In this document: positions 42,527 to 52,262 of the stretch, piece after piece
Numbering within the stretch: the first letter of the stretch is position 1
Layout: each line of letters opens with the position of its first letter
DNA from: Lacticaseibacillus absianus
GTDB taxonomy: Bacteria > Bacillota > Bacilli > Lactobacillales > Lactobacillaceae
Assembly: GCF_013407595.1 (NCBI RefSeq)
Contig: NZ_JABEKX010000002.1
Location: 620,001-684,000 of the forward strand
Reading direction: 5' to 3'
Length of the DNA: 64,000 bases
The notes under the pieces: generated by a model
The model's input: only the letters and a program-made list of their open reading frames with translations
What the model was told of the DNA's origin: nothing
Database searches by the model: none
Position numbers and translations under genes: made by a program

Positions 42527-42802
42527 ATGGCAAACAAAGCAGAATTGATCGAAAGCGTTGCAACAACCACTGGCTTGACCAAGAAGGATGCAACCGCAGC
42601 AGTCGATGCCGTCTTCAGTTCCATCCAGGGCGCTCTTGCCAAGGGCGAAAAGGTTCAACTGATCGGCTTCGGTAACTTCGAAGTACGCGAACGCGCTGCT
42701 CGTAAGGGCCGCAACCCACAAACCGGTGCAGAGATCGAGATCCCTGCATCCAAGGTTCCTGCGTTCAAGCCTGGTAAGGCACTCAAGGACGCTGTCAAGT
42801 AG
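42527..42802 (+). CDS. hup: DNA-binding protein HU
   Basis: A nucleoid protein that bends and compacts DNA. It has 91 residues, the full HU length. It shows [33 protein letters not shown], the conserved [22 protein letters not shown] segment (DNA-binding arm with the tip Arg-Asn-Pro-Gln-Thr), and the C-terminal [22 protein letters not shown] lies upstream. A long leader and its own terminator make it monocistronic, located after der as in many Firmicutes. Codon use indicates high expression. Confidence 0.98.
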   Translation: MANKAELIESVATTTGLTKKDATAAVDAVFSSIQGALAKGEKVQLIGFGNFEVRERAARKGRNPQTGAEIEIPASKVPAFKPGKALKDAVK

Positions 42803-42827
42803 TCTCTTGAATCACCGATCCTAGGGC

Positions 42828-42861
42828 AAAAGAGGTCGAGCCAGCGCTCGGCCTCTTTTTT
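42828..42861 (+). terminator. Terminator of hup
   Basis: A 14-bp stem with one G-U pair (42828-42841 with 42846-42859), with the A-rich left arm matched by a T-tract. Confidence 0.9.
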
Positions 42862-42891
42862 CCGGCTGAACCGTTATTAGAGGAGGAAAGC

Positions 42892-44151
42892 ATGTACGCG
42901 GAGCAAATGTTGAATGCGCTGGAAGCAGGCGACCTGGCGAAGAGCCGGGAGCTGTTCCAGCAGGTGCTGGCCCATGATGACGATGAGACCAAGTACAACT
43001 TGGCAGGTGAGTTGTATGCCCTTGGGTTCACGGGTCAGGCCCAGCGGCTCTACCAAGAGCTCATGGGGCGATACCCCGATCAAGATGACCTCAAGACAGC
43101 CTTGGCGGACATTGCGGTCTCTAATGGTGACACGGATCAAGCAATCGGACTGCTCAGCATGATCGCGCCGAGCAGCCCGTTTTATCCGCAAGCGTTGTTA
43201 GCCCTGGCAGATGTCTACCAGACCCAGGGCCTGTATGAGGTCAGCGAGCAGAAGCTCCAGCTGGCCCAGCGCCTTGTGCCCGAGGAGCCGGTGGTGACGT
43301 TCGCTTTGGGCGAGCTGTATTTTGACTGGGGCAAGGATGACCTGGCGAGCGTGGCTTACGCGCAGTTGCTTAACAGCGGGGTGGAGACGCTGGCCAACGT
43401 CAGCATCAAGGCGCGCTACGCCGCCACGCTCGCTCACCTGGGGCAGTATGAAGACGCGGTGGCCGTGTACGAGGAGCTCGGCGTTACCGAGCTCGATCCG
43501 ACGAGCGCGTTTCAGCTGGGGACGTTGTACGCGCAGCTGGATGAGCCGGAGCGCGCGATCACCACGCTGCAAGGCGTGATCGACCAGGACCCGAGCTTCG
43601 CCAATGCGTATATGCCGCTGGCGACGGCTCAGAGTCAGACCAACGATCTGGAAGCGGCCTTGACCACGGTGCAACAGGGCCTGCAGGTCGATGAGACCAA
43701 CCCGGCGCTGTACACGCTTGGTGCGCGCCTGGCCTTGAAGACCCAGGCGCTCGACTTGGCAGAGGCTTACCTCCAAAAAGCGCGGGCGCTTGATCCGGAG
43801 AACCAAACCGTGATGCTGGAGTGGAGCAATTTGCTGGTGGCCCAAGGGGCGGATGACACCAATATCGCCTTCCTGGAAGCCGTTGACACCAGTGGGGGGG
43901 TCGATCCGCAGATCTACTGGAATTTAGCCAAGAGCTACGATCGCCTGGATAACGTCGCCAAGGCCCGTGAGAACTACCTGCTGGCCTTTCGCAACTTCCA
44001 AGATCAGCCCGATTTCCTGCGCGACATCATCGACTTCTTCCAGTCGACTGGCGCGCGCGCCGAGCTACAAGCGGCGCTGACCCGCTATCTCGCGCTGGTT
44101 CCAGATGATGCAGAGATGCAGGCGCGCCTAGATGACCTGACCGCGCGCTGA
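42892..44151 (+). CDS. Tetratricopeptide-repeat protein
   Basis: A 419-residue soluble protein built from about ten degenerate 34-residue TPR helix pairs. Examples are YNLAGELYALGFTGQAQRLYQELMGRYPDQ, YPQALLALADVYQTQGLYEVSEQKLQLAQRLVPE, FQLGTLYAQLDEPERAITTLQGVIDQDPSF and YTLGARLALKTQALDLAEAYLQKARALDPE. There is no signal peptide or catalytic domain. Homologues follow hup in many lactobacilli and Bacillus (YpiA-like), function unassigned. GGAGGAAAGC precedes the ATG. It is monocistronic and ends in a shared terminator. Confidence 0.9.
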   Translation: MYAEQMLNALEAGDLAKSRELFQQVLAHDDDETKYNLAGELYALGFTGQAQRLYQELMGRYPDQDDLKTALADIAVSNGDTDQAIGLLSMIAPSSPFYPQALLALADVYQTQGLYEVSEQKLQLAQRLVPEEPVVTFALGELYFDWGKDDLASVAYAQLLNSGVETLANVSIKARYAATLAHLGQYEDAVAVYEELGVTELDPTSAFQLGTLYAQLDEPERAITTLQGVIDQDPSFANAYMPLATAQSQTNDLEAALTTVQQGLQVDETNPALYTLGARLALKTQALDLAEAYLQKARALDPENQTVMLEWSNLLVAQGADDTNIAFLEAVDTSGGVDPQIYWNLAKSYDRLDNVAKARENYLLAFRNFQDQPDFLRDIIDFFQSTGARAELQAALTRYLALVPDDAEMQARLDDLTAR

Positions 44152-44165
44152 TGCGTGAAGCAAGC

Positions 44166-44201
44166 AAAGAAGGGGTGCACCCATGGGCGCACCCCTTCTT
44201 T
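44166..44201. terminator. Bidirectional terminator, TPR gene / TetR gene
   Basis: A 13-bp stem (44166-44178 with 44189-44201) with AAAGAAG and CTTCTTT ends, usable from both convergent genes. Confidence 0.85.
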
Positions 44202-44221
44202 GTGCTGGCTAGCCGTGTCAT

Positions 44222-44860
44222 TCAGCGGTAGGCGTATGTGTCGCGCAGTTCTGCCAGGACGCGCTCAGTCAGTGGCGCCACCGCGGCGAACGGCAACGCT
44301 AGGCCGTCGACGACAGTCCCGCGCACCGCACTTTCGAAGTAGTCGCGCAGTAGCGTGACCGCGTCTTCGACCGCCAGCTCAGCTGCGATCACCTGGCGCA
44401 ACGCACCGGTGATCAGTAGCTCGTCTTGTGGGATCAACGTCTCACAGTGAACGGTTGGGGCCAGGATCTTCGCCTGCTGCAGGGTCTGAAGTTGCGTGAC
44501 TGCCTCGGCCGTATAGCGCGCATAATCGGCGTCGAGGGCCGCAGCGCGTGCCGGGTACTGCGCGGCCAGATCGGCACGAAAGACCGGCGACCGCGCGCCC
44601 AGCAGTAGCATCGTGTTCAGCCGAAGCGTTAGGTAGCCCGCGGCGCTCAGGGGCAACGTCTTGGGCTGGTTACGCTGAAGGAACGTGTGGTGGCGAGCAC
44701 ACACTGCGGCGATGACAGCCTCTTTGTTCTTGAAGTAGAGATAAAGGGTCGCGCGACTGATATGCACTTGCTGGGCCAGCGTATTCATCGACGATTTTGC
44801 AAAACCGTGGGCAAGTACCGCGTGATTCAGCGCGACGGCGAGCGTTTCTTGACGCGTCAT
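44222..44860 (-). CDS. TetR/AcrR-family transcriptional regulator
   Basis: A 212-residue one-component repressor. The N-terminal TetR helix-turn-helix is MTRQETLAVALNHAVLAHGFAKSSMNTLAQQVHISRATLYLYFKNKEAVIAA, read across about residues 1-52 (SRATLYLYFKNKE signature). The C-terminal ligand domain is unassigned. The start is the ATG at 44860 with GAGGTG six bases before it; the frame stays open upstream through the divergent promoter and is not coding there. A perfect 10-bp inverted repeat in the 102-base divergent gap overlaps the promoter of the neighbouring oxidoreductase gene, so that gene is its likely target. Confidence 0.9.
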   Translation of the reverse strand: MTRQETLAVALNHAVLAHGFAKSSMNTLAQQVHISRATLYLYFKNKEAVIAAVCARHHTFLQRNQPKTLPLSAAGYLTLRLNTMLLLGARSPVFRADLAAQYPARAAALDADYARYTAEAVTQLQTLQQAKILAPTVHCETLIPQDELLITGALRQVIAAELAVEDAVTLLRDYFESAVRGTVVDGLALPFAAVAPLTERVLAELRDTYAYR

Positions 44861-44901
44861 TCGGATCACCTCAACCGTAAGGATACCAAAAAAATCGGCC
44901 A

Positions 44902-44930
44902 TTGACAAATTAGACATAAAACTGTATATT
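44902..44930 (+). promoter_or_regulatory. Promoter of the oxidoreductase gene
   Basis: A consensus TTGACA (44902-44907), a 17-base spacer, and TATATT (44925-44930). Confidence 0.85.
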
Positions 44931-44938
44931 ATGTCTAA
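44910..44938. promoter_or_regulatory. TetR-type operator
   Basis: TTAGACATAA (44910-44919) and TTATGTCTAA (44929-44938) are perfect inverted copies with a 9-base spacer. The site covers the spacer and -10 box of the promoter, so bound repressor would block polymerase. It lies 49 bp from the start of the divergent tetR gene. Confidence 0.75.
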
Positions 44939-44962
44939 AATCATATCGTGGAGGATACGTTG

Positions 44963-45976
44963 ATGCAAACAATTGTTGTAACAGGGGCGTCTGGGTTTGT
45001 CGCCCGCTGGGTGATCCAAGACCTGCTCGCGCACGGGTATGCGGTCAGGGGGTCACTACGCAGCCTGGCCAAAGCGGACGAGGTACGCCGCAGCGTGTTA
45101 GTTGGCGACGCGGCGGATCGTGGCGACGCCCTTCAGTTCTTTGCGGCGGATCTGACGGCTGCAACGGGCTGGGTGGCGGGTTTGCGTGGGGCGGATGGGG
45201 TGATCCATGTCGCCTCACCACTGGGGCACGGGACGGAAAGTGAAGCAGAGCTGGTGGCCGTAGCCACCAGCGGGGTCCGGGAGGTCTTTGCCGCGGCGCA
45301 TACCGTGGGGATCACGCGGCTCGTGATGACGAGCTCTGGCGCGGCGGCTACCCCGCGGGCATCAGTCGGTGCGGTCACGATCCACCCAGATTTTTGGACG
45401 GACCTGGCCGATCCGGCCCTGGATCCGTACCGCCGGTCGAAGGTGCACGCAGAACGCCTGGCCTGGCAGCTGGCGGCGGAGTATGGGCTGGCGCTCACCA
45501 CGATCTTGCCTGGAGCGATCTACGGTCCGGCGCTGTCCGCCCACGCGATCAGCTCGGATCAGATGCTTCAGGCGATGCTCAAGGGCTGGACGGTCGTGCC
45601 GAAGGTGCCACTGGAGGTCTCGGACGTACGGGACTTGGCGACCTTGCACCGACTGGCGTGGGCGAGCCCGGCTGCGGTCGGTCACCGCTATCTAGCGGCG
45701 GCCCATCACACCGACCTCGTGACGGTCGCGCGCACCTATCAGCGCGCCTATCCCGACCAGCGCATCCATGTCGTCGCGTTGCCGAATCCGGTGACCCGGT
45801 TAGCCGCGCGGGTGGTCCCGAGCTTACGCGCCTTGGTCCCGATGCTGGCACGCCAGTACCGGCTGTCTAGCGCCGAGCCTGAGGCAGACCTCGGGTGGCG
45901 GCAGCGCCCGGTGACGCAGACGATGACTGACGCGGCGCAATCGCTGTTCGATCACGGGCTAGTCGCTCGGCAGTGA
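44963..45976 (+). CDS. NAD(P)-dependent oxidoreductase, extended SDR (dihydroflavonol reductase-like)
   Basis: A 337-residue extended short-chain reductase of the DFR/aldehyde-reductase type. The Rossmann motif is VVTGASGFVARWV (GxxGxxA-like, from about residue 6) and RGSLRS with arginines suggests NADP(H). HVASPLGHG, TSSGAAATPR (catalytic Ser), and YRRSKVHAE (Tyr-x-x-x-Lys) follow, then LPGAIYGPAL. The substrate is unknown: relatives reduce aldehydes or ketones, so a detoxification role is possible. The start is the ATG at 44963 behind GGAGG. It is controlled by the divergent TetR repressor and ends in a strong terminator. Confidence 0.88.
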   Translation: MQTIVVTGASGFVARWVIQDLLAHGYAVRGSLRSLAKADEVRRSVLVGDAADRGDALQFFAADLTAATGWVAGLRGADGVIHVASPLGHGTESEAELVAVATSGVREVFAAAHTVGITRLVMTSSGAAATPRASVGAVTIHPDFWTDLADPALDPYRRSKVHAERLAWQLAAEYGLALTTILPGAIYGPALSAHAISSDQMLQAMLKGWTVVPKVPLEVSDVRDLATLHRLAWASPAAVGHRYLAAAHHTDLVTVARTYQRAYPDQRIHVVALPNPVTRLAARVVPSLRALVPMLARQYRLSSAEPEADLGWRQRPVTQTMTDAAQSLFDHGLVARQ

Positions 45977-46012
45977 CGGGGCAATCGAGCCGTTGGCCGC
46001 GACTGAACGCCC

Positions 46013-46056
46013 AAAGAAGCTGAGGGTTCGCATTCAGGGCCCCTCAGCTTCTTTTT
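46013..46056. terminator. Bidirectional terminator, oxidoreductase / YitT
   Basis: A perfect 14-bp stem (46013-46026 with 46041-46054) has AAAGAAG/CTTCTTT ends and is followed by TTT. It serves the convergent genes on both sides. Confidence 0.88.
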
Positions 46057-46061
46057 GGCGC

Positions 46062-46940
46062 TCAGCCCAGAAACAGGCGGCGCGGCTTTTTCTTGTAGGT
46101 GAATCCTTCGCCCAGCGCCTCATGGACGTCGAGGATCGTGACGAACGCCTGCGGGTCGGCTTGCTCGATGATCCGCTTGACGGCGGCGATCTCGGTCGGG
46201 GCGACGACGGCGTACACGACGCGCTTCTGATCGCGGGCAAAACCGCCTTCTGCGTGGAGGTAGGTCACCCCACGTTCGAGCTGCGCCATGACGGCCGCGG
46301 CGATCGCTTGCGCCTCGTTGGAGACGATCAGTACGCCCTTGGCCGAGTAAGCCCCTTCCAGCGTGAAGTCAACGATGCGGGAGAACACATAGCTCGCCAG
46401 CAGGGTGTACATCATCAGCTCGAGGCTCAGGTAGGAGAGGCTGGCGCAGAGCACCACGACGTCGAAGGCGAGCAGCGATTTACCCATCGGGATGCCGGTC
46501 TGCTTCTCCAGGATCCGCGCGATCACATCCGAACCGCCGGTGGTCCCGCCACAACGGTAGATCAACCCGCTGCCGATCCCGCCGAACAACCCGGCGAGGA
46601 CCCCAGCGATGAAAAGGTCGTGATGGATGTTCAGGCTGACGGGCAGACGCTGCCACAGCCAGAGCCAGCCAGATAGCATCCCCGTCCCGTAGATCGTGTA
46701 GGCTAAGGCGCGCTTGCCGAGGAACTTGTAGCCGACGAGGATCAGTGGGATGTTCAGTAAGATCGTCGAGTAGGCCGGATCGAGGTGCCACCAGTAGCGG
46801 ATCAGCAGCGTGATCCCGGTGATCCCGCCTTCTGCCAGGTGGTTTTCGATGTTGACGGTGACGAGCCCGAAGGCGTAGAGCGCACACCCCAACGCGATCA
46901 AGATCAAGTCGAGCAGTACTCGGCGCGATGTTTTGGTCAT
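46062..46940 (-). CDS. YitT family membrane protein (DUF161/DUF2179)
   Basis: A 292-residue membrane protein of the YitT family. About five to six helices are predicted in the first 200 residues ([73 protein letters not shown]). The conserved GGTTGGSD loop is present. The C-terminal soluble DUF2179 domain (about 200-285) contains [24 protein letters not shown] and [18 protein letters not shown] features. Transport activity is suspected but unproven in the family. The start at 46940 has AAGGAGG upstream. It is divergent from cca. Confidence 0.9.
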   Translation of the reverse strand: MTKTSRRVLLDLILIALGCALYAFGLVTVNIENHLAEGGITGITLLIRYWWHLDPAYSTILLNIPLILVGYKFLGKRALAYTIYGTGMLSGWLWLWQRLPVSLNIHHDLFIAGVLAGLFGGIGSGLIYRCGGTTGGSDVIARILEKQTGIPMGKSLLAFDVVVLCASLSYLSLELMMYTLLASYVFSRIVDFTLEGAYSAKGVLIVSNEAQAIAAAVMAQLERGVTYLHAEGGFARDQKRVVYAVVAPTEIAAVKRIIEQADPQAFVTILDVHEALGEGFTYKKKPRRLFLG

Positions 46941-46997
46941 GCTGCACCTCCTTAGGATAGCTTCTGCCTTTATCTTAACAGAGTTGTCGTGCGGGTG

Positions 46998-47006
46998 TGC
47001 TATGAT
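46998..47006 (+). promoter_or_regulatory. Extended -10 promoter of cca
   Basis: TGC-TATGAT is an extended -10 element 31 bases before the cca ATG. Confidence 0.5.
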
Positions 47007-47037
47007 AGGAGGGCAATCTAGAGAAAAAGGTGAGTCC

Positions 47038-48216
47038 ATGCAGATCGATCTATCCCATCCTGATTTTCAAGCGGCCATCCCGATCATGAAGCAGATCGAA
47101 GCCGCGGGCTACGAAGCCTATTTTGTCGGCGGTAGTGTGCGCGATGCGTTGCTGGGACTGCCGATCCACGATGTCGACATCGCAAGCTCGGCTTACCCGG
47201 CGGAGATCAAGCGGATCTTCCGCAAGACTGTCGACACTGGGATCCAGCACGGCACGGTGATGGTGCTATGGCACGGGGCGGGCTACGAGGTGACGACGTT
47301 TCGGACGGAGTCGGGCTACCAGGATTTTCGCCGCCCCGATCACGTCACCTTTGTTCGGTCGCTGGAAGAGGACTTGCGGCGGCGCGACTTCACCGTCAAC
47401 GCCTTGGCGGTGCGCCACGACGGGACGGTGATCGACCTGTTCGACGGGCTGGCCGACCTTGACCGCCGCGTCTTGCGGGCCGTGGGCGATGCCCACGCAC
47501 GGTTTCACGAAGATGCGTTGCGGATGATGCGGGCGGTCCGCTTCCAAAGCCAGCTCGGTTTTGCCGTCGAGCCGGCGACGCAAGCGGCCATCCAAGCCAA
47601 CGCGGCGCTACTGGAGAAGATCTCCGTCGAACGGATCGCGGCCGAGTTCACCCGGCTGATGCTCGGCCAGGCGCGCGCTGCCGGGTTGCAGACGTTTTTG
47701 GCTACCGGCCTCGACACGCATGTCCCTTTGCTCGGGGCGCATCGGGCGGGGCTGGTCGCCTTGGCAGCTTTGCCACCGGCGCAGATCACAGCGCCAGCAG
47801 TCGCCTGGACGCTGGTCGCGACCCTGTGTCAGGTGCCGGTCCATCCGCTGATGACGGCCTGGAAGCAGGCGAATGCACTCGCCGAGCTCACGCAGCGCGC
47901 CACCCAGTTGTGTGCACAGCTGGCGGCTCCGACGGCGTGGCAGCTGTATCAAGCTGGGGAGGCCGCCGTGCGTGTCGCGTTGGCCGCGCAGGCGTACTTG
48001 GTGCCGGCTTTTGACGGGCACGCGATCGCTGCGGCGTACGACGCGCTGCCGATCCACAGCAAGCGCGAACTAGCGATCAACGGGGCGGCGTTGATCCAAC
48101 AGGGCTTCACGCCGGGGCCACAGCTCGGCGAGACCCTGCAGGCGCTAGAAGCGGCGGTCGTGGCCGGGGAGTTGCCGAATGAGCGCGAGCAGTTGATCGC
48201 TGCAGCGATGGTTTAA
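47038..48216 (+). CDS. cca: CCA tRNA nucleotidyltransferase
   Basis: Adds or repairs the 3' CCA end of tRNAs. It has 392 residues, a class II enzyme. The head begins [30 protein letters not shown], containing the GGSVRD and DxD (Asp-Val-Asp) catalytic motifs. Next comes the [14 protein letters not shown] motif with the base-selecting EDxxR, then [19 protein letters not shown]. The helical body and tail are of normal size. The start at 47038 has AAAGGTG six bases upstream. The longer in-frame reading overlaps the divergent YitT promoter region and is rejected. Confidence 0.96.
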   Translation: MQIDLSHPDFQAAIPIMKQIEAAGYEAYFVGGSVRDALLGLPIHDVDIASSAYPAEIKRIFRKTVDTGIQHGTVMVLWHGAGYEVTTFRTESGYQDFRRPDHVTFVRSLEEDLRRRDFTVNALAVRHDGTVIDLFDGLADLDRRVLRAVGDAHARFHEDALRMMRAVRFQSQLGFAVEPATQAAIQANAALLEKISVERIAAEFTRLMLGQARAAGLQTFLATGLDTHVPLLGAHRAGLVALAALPPAQITAPAVAWTLVATLCQVPVHPLMTAWKQANALAELTQRATQLCAQLAAPTAWQLYQAGEAAVRVALAAQAYLVPAFDGHAIAAAYDALPIHSKRELAINGAALIQQGFTPGPQLGETLQALEAAVVAGELPNEREQLIAAAMV

Positions 48217-48274
48217 GTCTGCGGCAGATGTGGTACACTACGTATGTAAGCACATACAAGAAAGGATGAGCCGC

Positions 48275-48733
48275 ATGACAGAGCACGTGTTTGAACAACT
48301 GGTTTTCCACTTCCGTAACGGGGACGAATGGACGATCTCCCATAAGGAGCTTGCCGATATCTGGATCAGTCGGGTAACGACGAGCTATGGTCGCATCAAC
48401 GGGGGGAGCATCCAAGAGATCCACCCGTGCAAGAGCTTCAAGGTCGAGATCTTGCCGGAAGCAGACCATGTGAAGTCGACGGACATCAACACGGGCTCGC
48501 TTGAGCTGGGGATGTTTGGCCGCGCGACTAAGTACCAAGACATCGAGAAAATGGATCTGACCTTCGACGCCGACAGCGAGAAGAACATTCAGATCTACTT
48601 CCCCTTCTCCCAAAAAGACCCGAGCGGTCTGGATAATGCCTACCAGACCAGCAAGGTCTCCCAGAAGAACGGGCACCTATACATCGTGATCGACGCCAAA
48701 AAAACGGTCGCCGACGAGTATCCGCTCATCTGA
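48275..48733 (+). CDS. Conserved protein of unknown function
   Basis: A 152-residue soluble protein that I cannot assign to a family. It starts TEHVFEQLVFHFRNGDEWTISHKELADIWISRVTTSYGRI and continues with mixed strands and charged segments. HPCKSFKVEILPEADHV and LYIVIDAKK look like beta strands of a compact alpha/beta domain. There is no signal peptide or membrane helix. The ATG at 48275 is chosen because AAAGGATG lies upstream and the ATG at 48266 is too close to it. TTTAAG and TACACT with a 16-base spacer overlap the end of cca. It is monocistronic with its own terminator. Confidence 0.75.
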   Translation: MTEHVFEQLVFHFRNGDEWTISHKELADIWISRVTTSYGRINGGSIQEIHPCKSFKVEILPEADHVKSTDINTGSLELGMFGRATKYQDIEKMDLTFDADSEKNIQIYFPFSQKDPSGLDNAYQTSKVSQKNGHLYIVIDAKKTVADEYPLI

Positions 48734-48742
48734 CCGTCCCTG

Positions 48743-48768
48743 GCCGCCCGCTTGCGGGCGGCTTTTTT
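48743..48768 (+). terminator. Terminator of the unknown-protein gene
   Basis: A perfect 8-bp GC-rich stem (48743-48750 with 48755-48762), loop CTTG, then six T. Confidence 0.95.
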
Positions 48769-48861
48769 GAGCCGCTGAGGGGCGTTGGCGTGAGACGCGA
48801 GGCTAACGCGCGGGGGCGTTCCATGGTATGATGAAAGCAGACTTTGATAGTGGGGAATAAC

Positions 48862-50757
48862 ATGCAGACATTGACCGCAACAGCCGTCAGCAAAGCTTAC
48901 GGCGATAAACAACTGTTTCAGAACATCGATTTTTTGATCAACGAAGGGGATCGTATCGGGTTGATCGGGGTCAATGGGACGGGGAAGACCACATTGCTCA
49001 ACGGGCTGGCCGAGACCGATCCGTTCGACGCCGGGCAGGTCGAGGCCCCGCGCAACTATCAGATCAGCTACCTCGCGCAGCGCCCCACGTTGGACCCGCA
49101 AAAGCGGATCATGGACGCGGTGTACGGCGGTCAGTCACCTGTGTTTGCGGCCATCCGGCAGTATGAGCGTGCGCTGGCAATTTACACTGACGCGCCGATG
49201 GATCCAGCCGCCCAGGCAGCCTACACCCGCGCGGATGCGCAGATGACGACGCTCGATGCGTGGTCGGTCGAAACCGAGATCAAGACGATCCTGACGCAGC
49301 TGCACATCACCGACCTCGACCAGCAGATCGGCCAGCTGTCGGGCGGGCAGCAAAAACGGGTGGGGCTCGCCCAGGTCCTGATCGAATCGCCGGACCTGCT
49401 GATCCTGGATGAGCCGACCAACCACTTGGACTTTGATTCGATCGCCTGGCTAGAGACCTACCTGAGTAAGTACAAAGGGGCCCTGCTCGTCGTCACCCAC
49501 GATCGCTACTTCCTCGACCGGGTCGCGAACACGATCTGGGAGTTGGATCACGGTCAGCTCTACCGCTACACGGGTAACTACGAGGCGTACATCGGCCAAA
49601 AAGCCGAGCAGGTCGAGCGTGACCAGGCAGCGGGCCACAAGCAACAGCAGCTGTACAAGCAGGAACTTGCGTGGATGCACGCCGGGGCCCAGGCCCGCTC
49701 GACCAAGCAACAGGCGCGGATCAACCGCTTCAATGACCTCAAAGATGACCTCAATGGCCGCCCGAGCGCAACTGGAACAGTCGAGATGAAGGTCGCTAGC
49801 GCCAGACTGGGCAAAAAAGTGATCGAGATGCACGATGCCAGCCTCACGCTGGGCGGGCACCCGATCTTGTCACACTTCGATTGGTTGGTCCAGCCGGGGC
49901 AGCGGATCGGCATCACGGGGCTCAACGGTGCGGGCAAATCCTCTTTGCTCAATGTGATCGCCGGCCAGCGCCCGTTAGACGCGGGGGTGATCGAACTTGG
50001 TGAGACCGTCCGCCTCGGGTATTACACCCAGATGAGCCAGACGCTTGATGGCAGCAAGCGGGTGATCAGTTATCTGCAAGAGGCCGGCGAGGAGCTCGTG
50101 ACCAATGCCGGGGAGCGCGTCTCGGTCACCCAGCTGCTGGAGCAGTTCTTGTTTCCGCGAAGCATGCACGGTAACTTGATCGGACGGTTATCAGGCGGGG
50201 AGAAGCGGCGGCTGTACTTGTTACGGATCTTGATGAGTCAACCGAATGTCTTGCTTCTCGATGAGCCGACGAATGACCTGGACGTGGCAACACTGACGGT
50301 GCTTGAAGACTATCTGGACCGCTTCCCGGGTACCGTGATCACGGTCTCGCATGATCGTTACTTCCTCGATAAAGTCGCGGACACTCTGTTGATCTTCAAC
50401 GGGAACGGGGCGATCGCACGCTACACGGGGCTGTTCACCGATTACTTGCAGGCTCAGACGCAACCGGCGCACCCTGCGCACGCGGACAAGCCGAGCGCGC
50501 CGACACCGGTGCCGCCGACACAGCCGAAGGTCAAGACCAAGCTGACCTACGCGGAACAGCTCGAACACGACGCGCTCCAACCGCAGATGGACGCACTGGA
50601 TGACCAGATCTCGGCGCTCAAGGCGGAGATGCGCGGGGTCGCCGGCGCGGATTATCAGCGCCTGGGGACCCTGCAACAACAGATCGATGCGCTTAACGCG
50701 CAGCTCGACCAACTCTTTGACCGGTTCGCGGAACTTGACGAATACGTGGAGGATTGA
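48862..50757 (+). CDS. ABC-F family ATPase (YfmR/Uup type)
   Basis: A soluble ribosome-associated double ATPase of the ABC-F family. It has 631 residues. The first cassette shows Walker [12 protein letters not shown], signature [13 protein letters not shown], Walker [16 protein letters not shown]. The interdomain linker (P-site tRNA-interaction motif) is a charged helix pair around [23 protein letters not shown]. The second cassette has [23 protein letters not shown] and [15 protein letters not shown] Pro-rich stretch (about 535-565) leads to a C-terminal coiled coil, as in Uup/YfmR. There is no membrane domain, so it is not a transporter. It is one base from thyA, implying an abcF-thyA-dfrA operon. 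Confidence 0.92.
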   Translation: MQTLTATAVSKAYGDKQLFQNIDFLINEGDRIGLIGVNGTGKTTLLNGLAETDPFDAGQVEAPRNYQISYLAQRPTLDPQKRIMDAVYGGQSPVFAAIRQYERALAIYTDAPMDPAAQAAYTRADAQMTTLDAWSVETEIKTILTQLHITDLDQQIGQLSGGQQKRVGLAQVLIESPDLLILDEPTNHLDFDSIAWLETYLSKYKGALLVVTHDRYFLDRVANTIWELDHGQLYRYTGNYEAYIGQKAEQVERDQAAGHKQQQLYKQELAWMHAGAQARSTKQQARINRFNDLKDDLNGRPSATGTVEMKVASARLGKKVIEMHDASLTLGGHPILSHFDWLVQPGQRIGITGLNGAGKSSLLNVIAGQRPLDAGVIELGETVRLGYYTQMSQTLDGSKRVISYLQEAGEELVTNAGERVSVTQLLEQFLFPRSMHGNLIGRLSGGEKRRLYLLRILMSQPNVLLLDEPTNDLDVATLTVLEDYLDRFPGTVITVSHDRYFLDKVADTLLIFNGNGAIARYTGLFTDYLQAQTQPAHPAHADKPSAPTPVPPTQPKVKTKLTYAEQLEHDALQPQMDALDDQISALKAEMRGVAGADYQRLGTLQQQIDALNAQLDQLFDRFAELDEYVED

Positions 50758-50758
50758 G

Positions 50759-51709
50759 ATGCTAGAACGACCTTACCTTGACCTGCTCGAGCAGGTCCTG
50801 ACCACTGGCCACTTCAAAGGCGATCGCACCGGCACCGGCACTTACAGTGTCTTCGGCGCGCAGTTACGCTTCGACCTCAGCCAAGGGTTTCCGTTGCTGA
50901 CGACCAAGCGCGTACCGCTGGGGCTGATCAAAAGCGAGCTCTTGTGGTTCCTGCACGGCGACACGAACATCCAATACTTGCTCCAACACAACAACCACAT
51001 CTGGGACGAGTGGGCGTTTGCGCGTTGGATCCAGTCCCCGGAATACACCGGCCCAGACATGACCGACTTTGGCCGCCGGCACCTCGTCGACGCAGCGTTC
51101 GACCAGCAATATCAAGCTGAGCTCGCCGCGTTTGATGCGCGGATCGTGGCCGATGATGCGTTTGCGGCACGCTTCGGCGACCTCGGCAACGTCTACGGGC
51201 GCCAGTGGCGCGCGTGGCAGACCAGCACCGGGGAGACCATCGACCAGCTCCAAAACGTGATCGAGATGATCAAGACGACGCCTGATTCGCGGCGGCTGAT
51301 CGTGTCCGCCTGGAACCCAGAAGACGTGCCGACCATGGCGCTGCCGCCGTGCCACACGCTATTTCAGTTCTACGTGAACGACGGCCGGTTGTCGCTTCAA
51401 CTCTACCAGCGGTCCGCCGACTTGTTTCTCGGTGTGCCGTTCAACATCGCGAGCTACGCGTTGTTACTGGCGATGGTCGCGCGCGTCACAGGATTGGTCC
51501 CCGGCGAGTTCGTCCACACCTTCGGGGATGCGCATATCTATAGCAACCACCTGACGCAGGTGACCGAACAGCTCAGCCGGACGCCGCGCCCGGCGCCGAC
51601 GCTGTGGCTCAACCCGGCCAAGCAGACGCTCGACGACTTCGAGATGACGGATATTCGCGTGCTGGACTACGACCCACATCCGGCGATCAAGGCGCCGGTG
51701 GCCGTGTGA
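50759..51709 (+). CDS. thyA: Thymidylate synthase
   Basis: Converts dUMP to dTMP using methylene-tetrahydrofolate. It has exactly 316 residues, with the ~50-residue insertion (about 90-139) that distinguishes the L. casei enzyme from the 264-residue E. coli one. The active-site Cys198 lies in [13 protein letters not shown]. Other conserved blocks are [38 protein letters not shown] and [22 protein letters not shown]. It ends APVAV. The ATG lies one base after the abcF stop, with GGAGG inside the end of abcF. dfrA follows 15 bases downstream. Confidence 0.98.
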   Translation: MLERPYLDLLEQVLTTGHFKGDRTGTGTYSVFGAQLRFDLSQGFPLLTTKRVPLGLIKSELLWFLHGDTNIQYLLQHNNHIWDEWAFARWIQSPEYTGPDMTDFGRRHLVDAAFDQQYQAELAAFDARIVADDAFAARFGDLGNVYGRQWRAWQTSTGETIDQLQNVIEMIKTTPDSRRLIVSAWNPEDVPTMALPPCHTLFQFYVNDGRLSLQLYQRSADLFLGVPFNIASYALLLAMVARVTGLVPGEFVHTFGDAHIYSNHLTQVTEQLSRTPRPAPTLWLNPAKQTLDDFEMTDIRVLDYDPHPAIKAPVAV

Positions 51710-51724
51710 CCCAAGGAGGAGACT

Positions 51725-52216
51725 ATGATCGCATTTCTCTGGGCTGAAGCCCATAATGGGGTTATCGGCAACGAGCAGACCCTGCCCTGGCACCTGCCGG
51801 ACGACCTGAAATTCTTCAAGCAACAGACGCTAGGCCAGCTCGTTGTGATGGGCCGCACGACTTATGACGGGTTGCGCAAGCGGCCGTTGCCGGGGCGTAC
51901 GAACATTGTGCTGACTCGGCAGACGGACTACGCCGCACCTGGGGCCGTCGTCGTCCACGACCGCGACGCCGTACTGGCCTTGGCCGCGGCGCATCCGGAA
52001 CAGGCGTTGATGATCGTTGGCGGGGCCCAGGTCTTCGCGCTTTTCGCAGACGTCGTTGATACGCTGTACGTGACGCGTCTGGCCGGGGAGTTCGTCGGGG
52101 ACGTCAAGATGCCGGCACTGGACTGGGACGCCTTTACGCGCGTGGCGGCGCGCACCGTCGAAGACCCTGATCCGGCACTGACGCACACCTTTGAGACCTG
52201 GCAGCGCCGGGACTGA
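51725..52216 (+). CDS. dfrA: Dihydrofolate reductase
   Basis: Reduces dihydrofolate produced by ThyA back to tetrahydrofolate; trimethoprim and methotrexate target this enzyme. It has 163 residues. It starts [15 protein letters not shown] and continues [14 protein letters not shown], with the catalytic Asp27 (Asp26 in L. casei numbering). The NADPH-binding GRTTYDGL and GGAQVFALF motifs follow. It resembles the L. casei enzyme throughout, down to the [10 protein letters not shown] end. AAGGAGG precedes the ATG. It completes the thyA-dfrA folate pair and is followed by a shared terminator. Confidence 0.97.
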   Translation: MIAFLWAEAHNGVIGNEQTLPWHLPDDLKFFKQQTLGQLVVMGRTTYDGLRKRPLPGRTNIVLTRQTDYAAPGAVVVHDRDAVLALAAAHPEQALMIVGGAQVFALFADVVDTLYVTRLAGEFVGDVKMPALDWDAFTRVAARTVEDPDPALTHTFETWQRRD

Positions 52217-52225
52217 GGGCCATGG

Positions 52226-52257
52226 AAAAACGCCGTCAGAAGTTGACGGCGTTTTTT
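52226..52257. terminator. Bidirectional terminator, dfrA / plsY
   Basis: A 13-bp stem (52226-52238 with 52244-52256) has A5 and T-rich ends, between the convergent dfrA and plsY genes. Confidence 0.92.
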
Positions 52258-52262
52258 CATGG

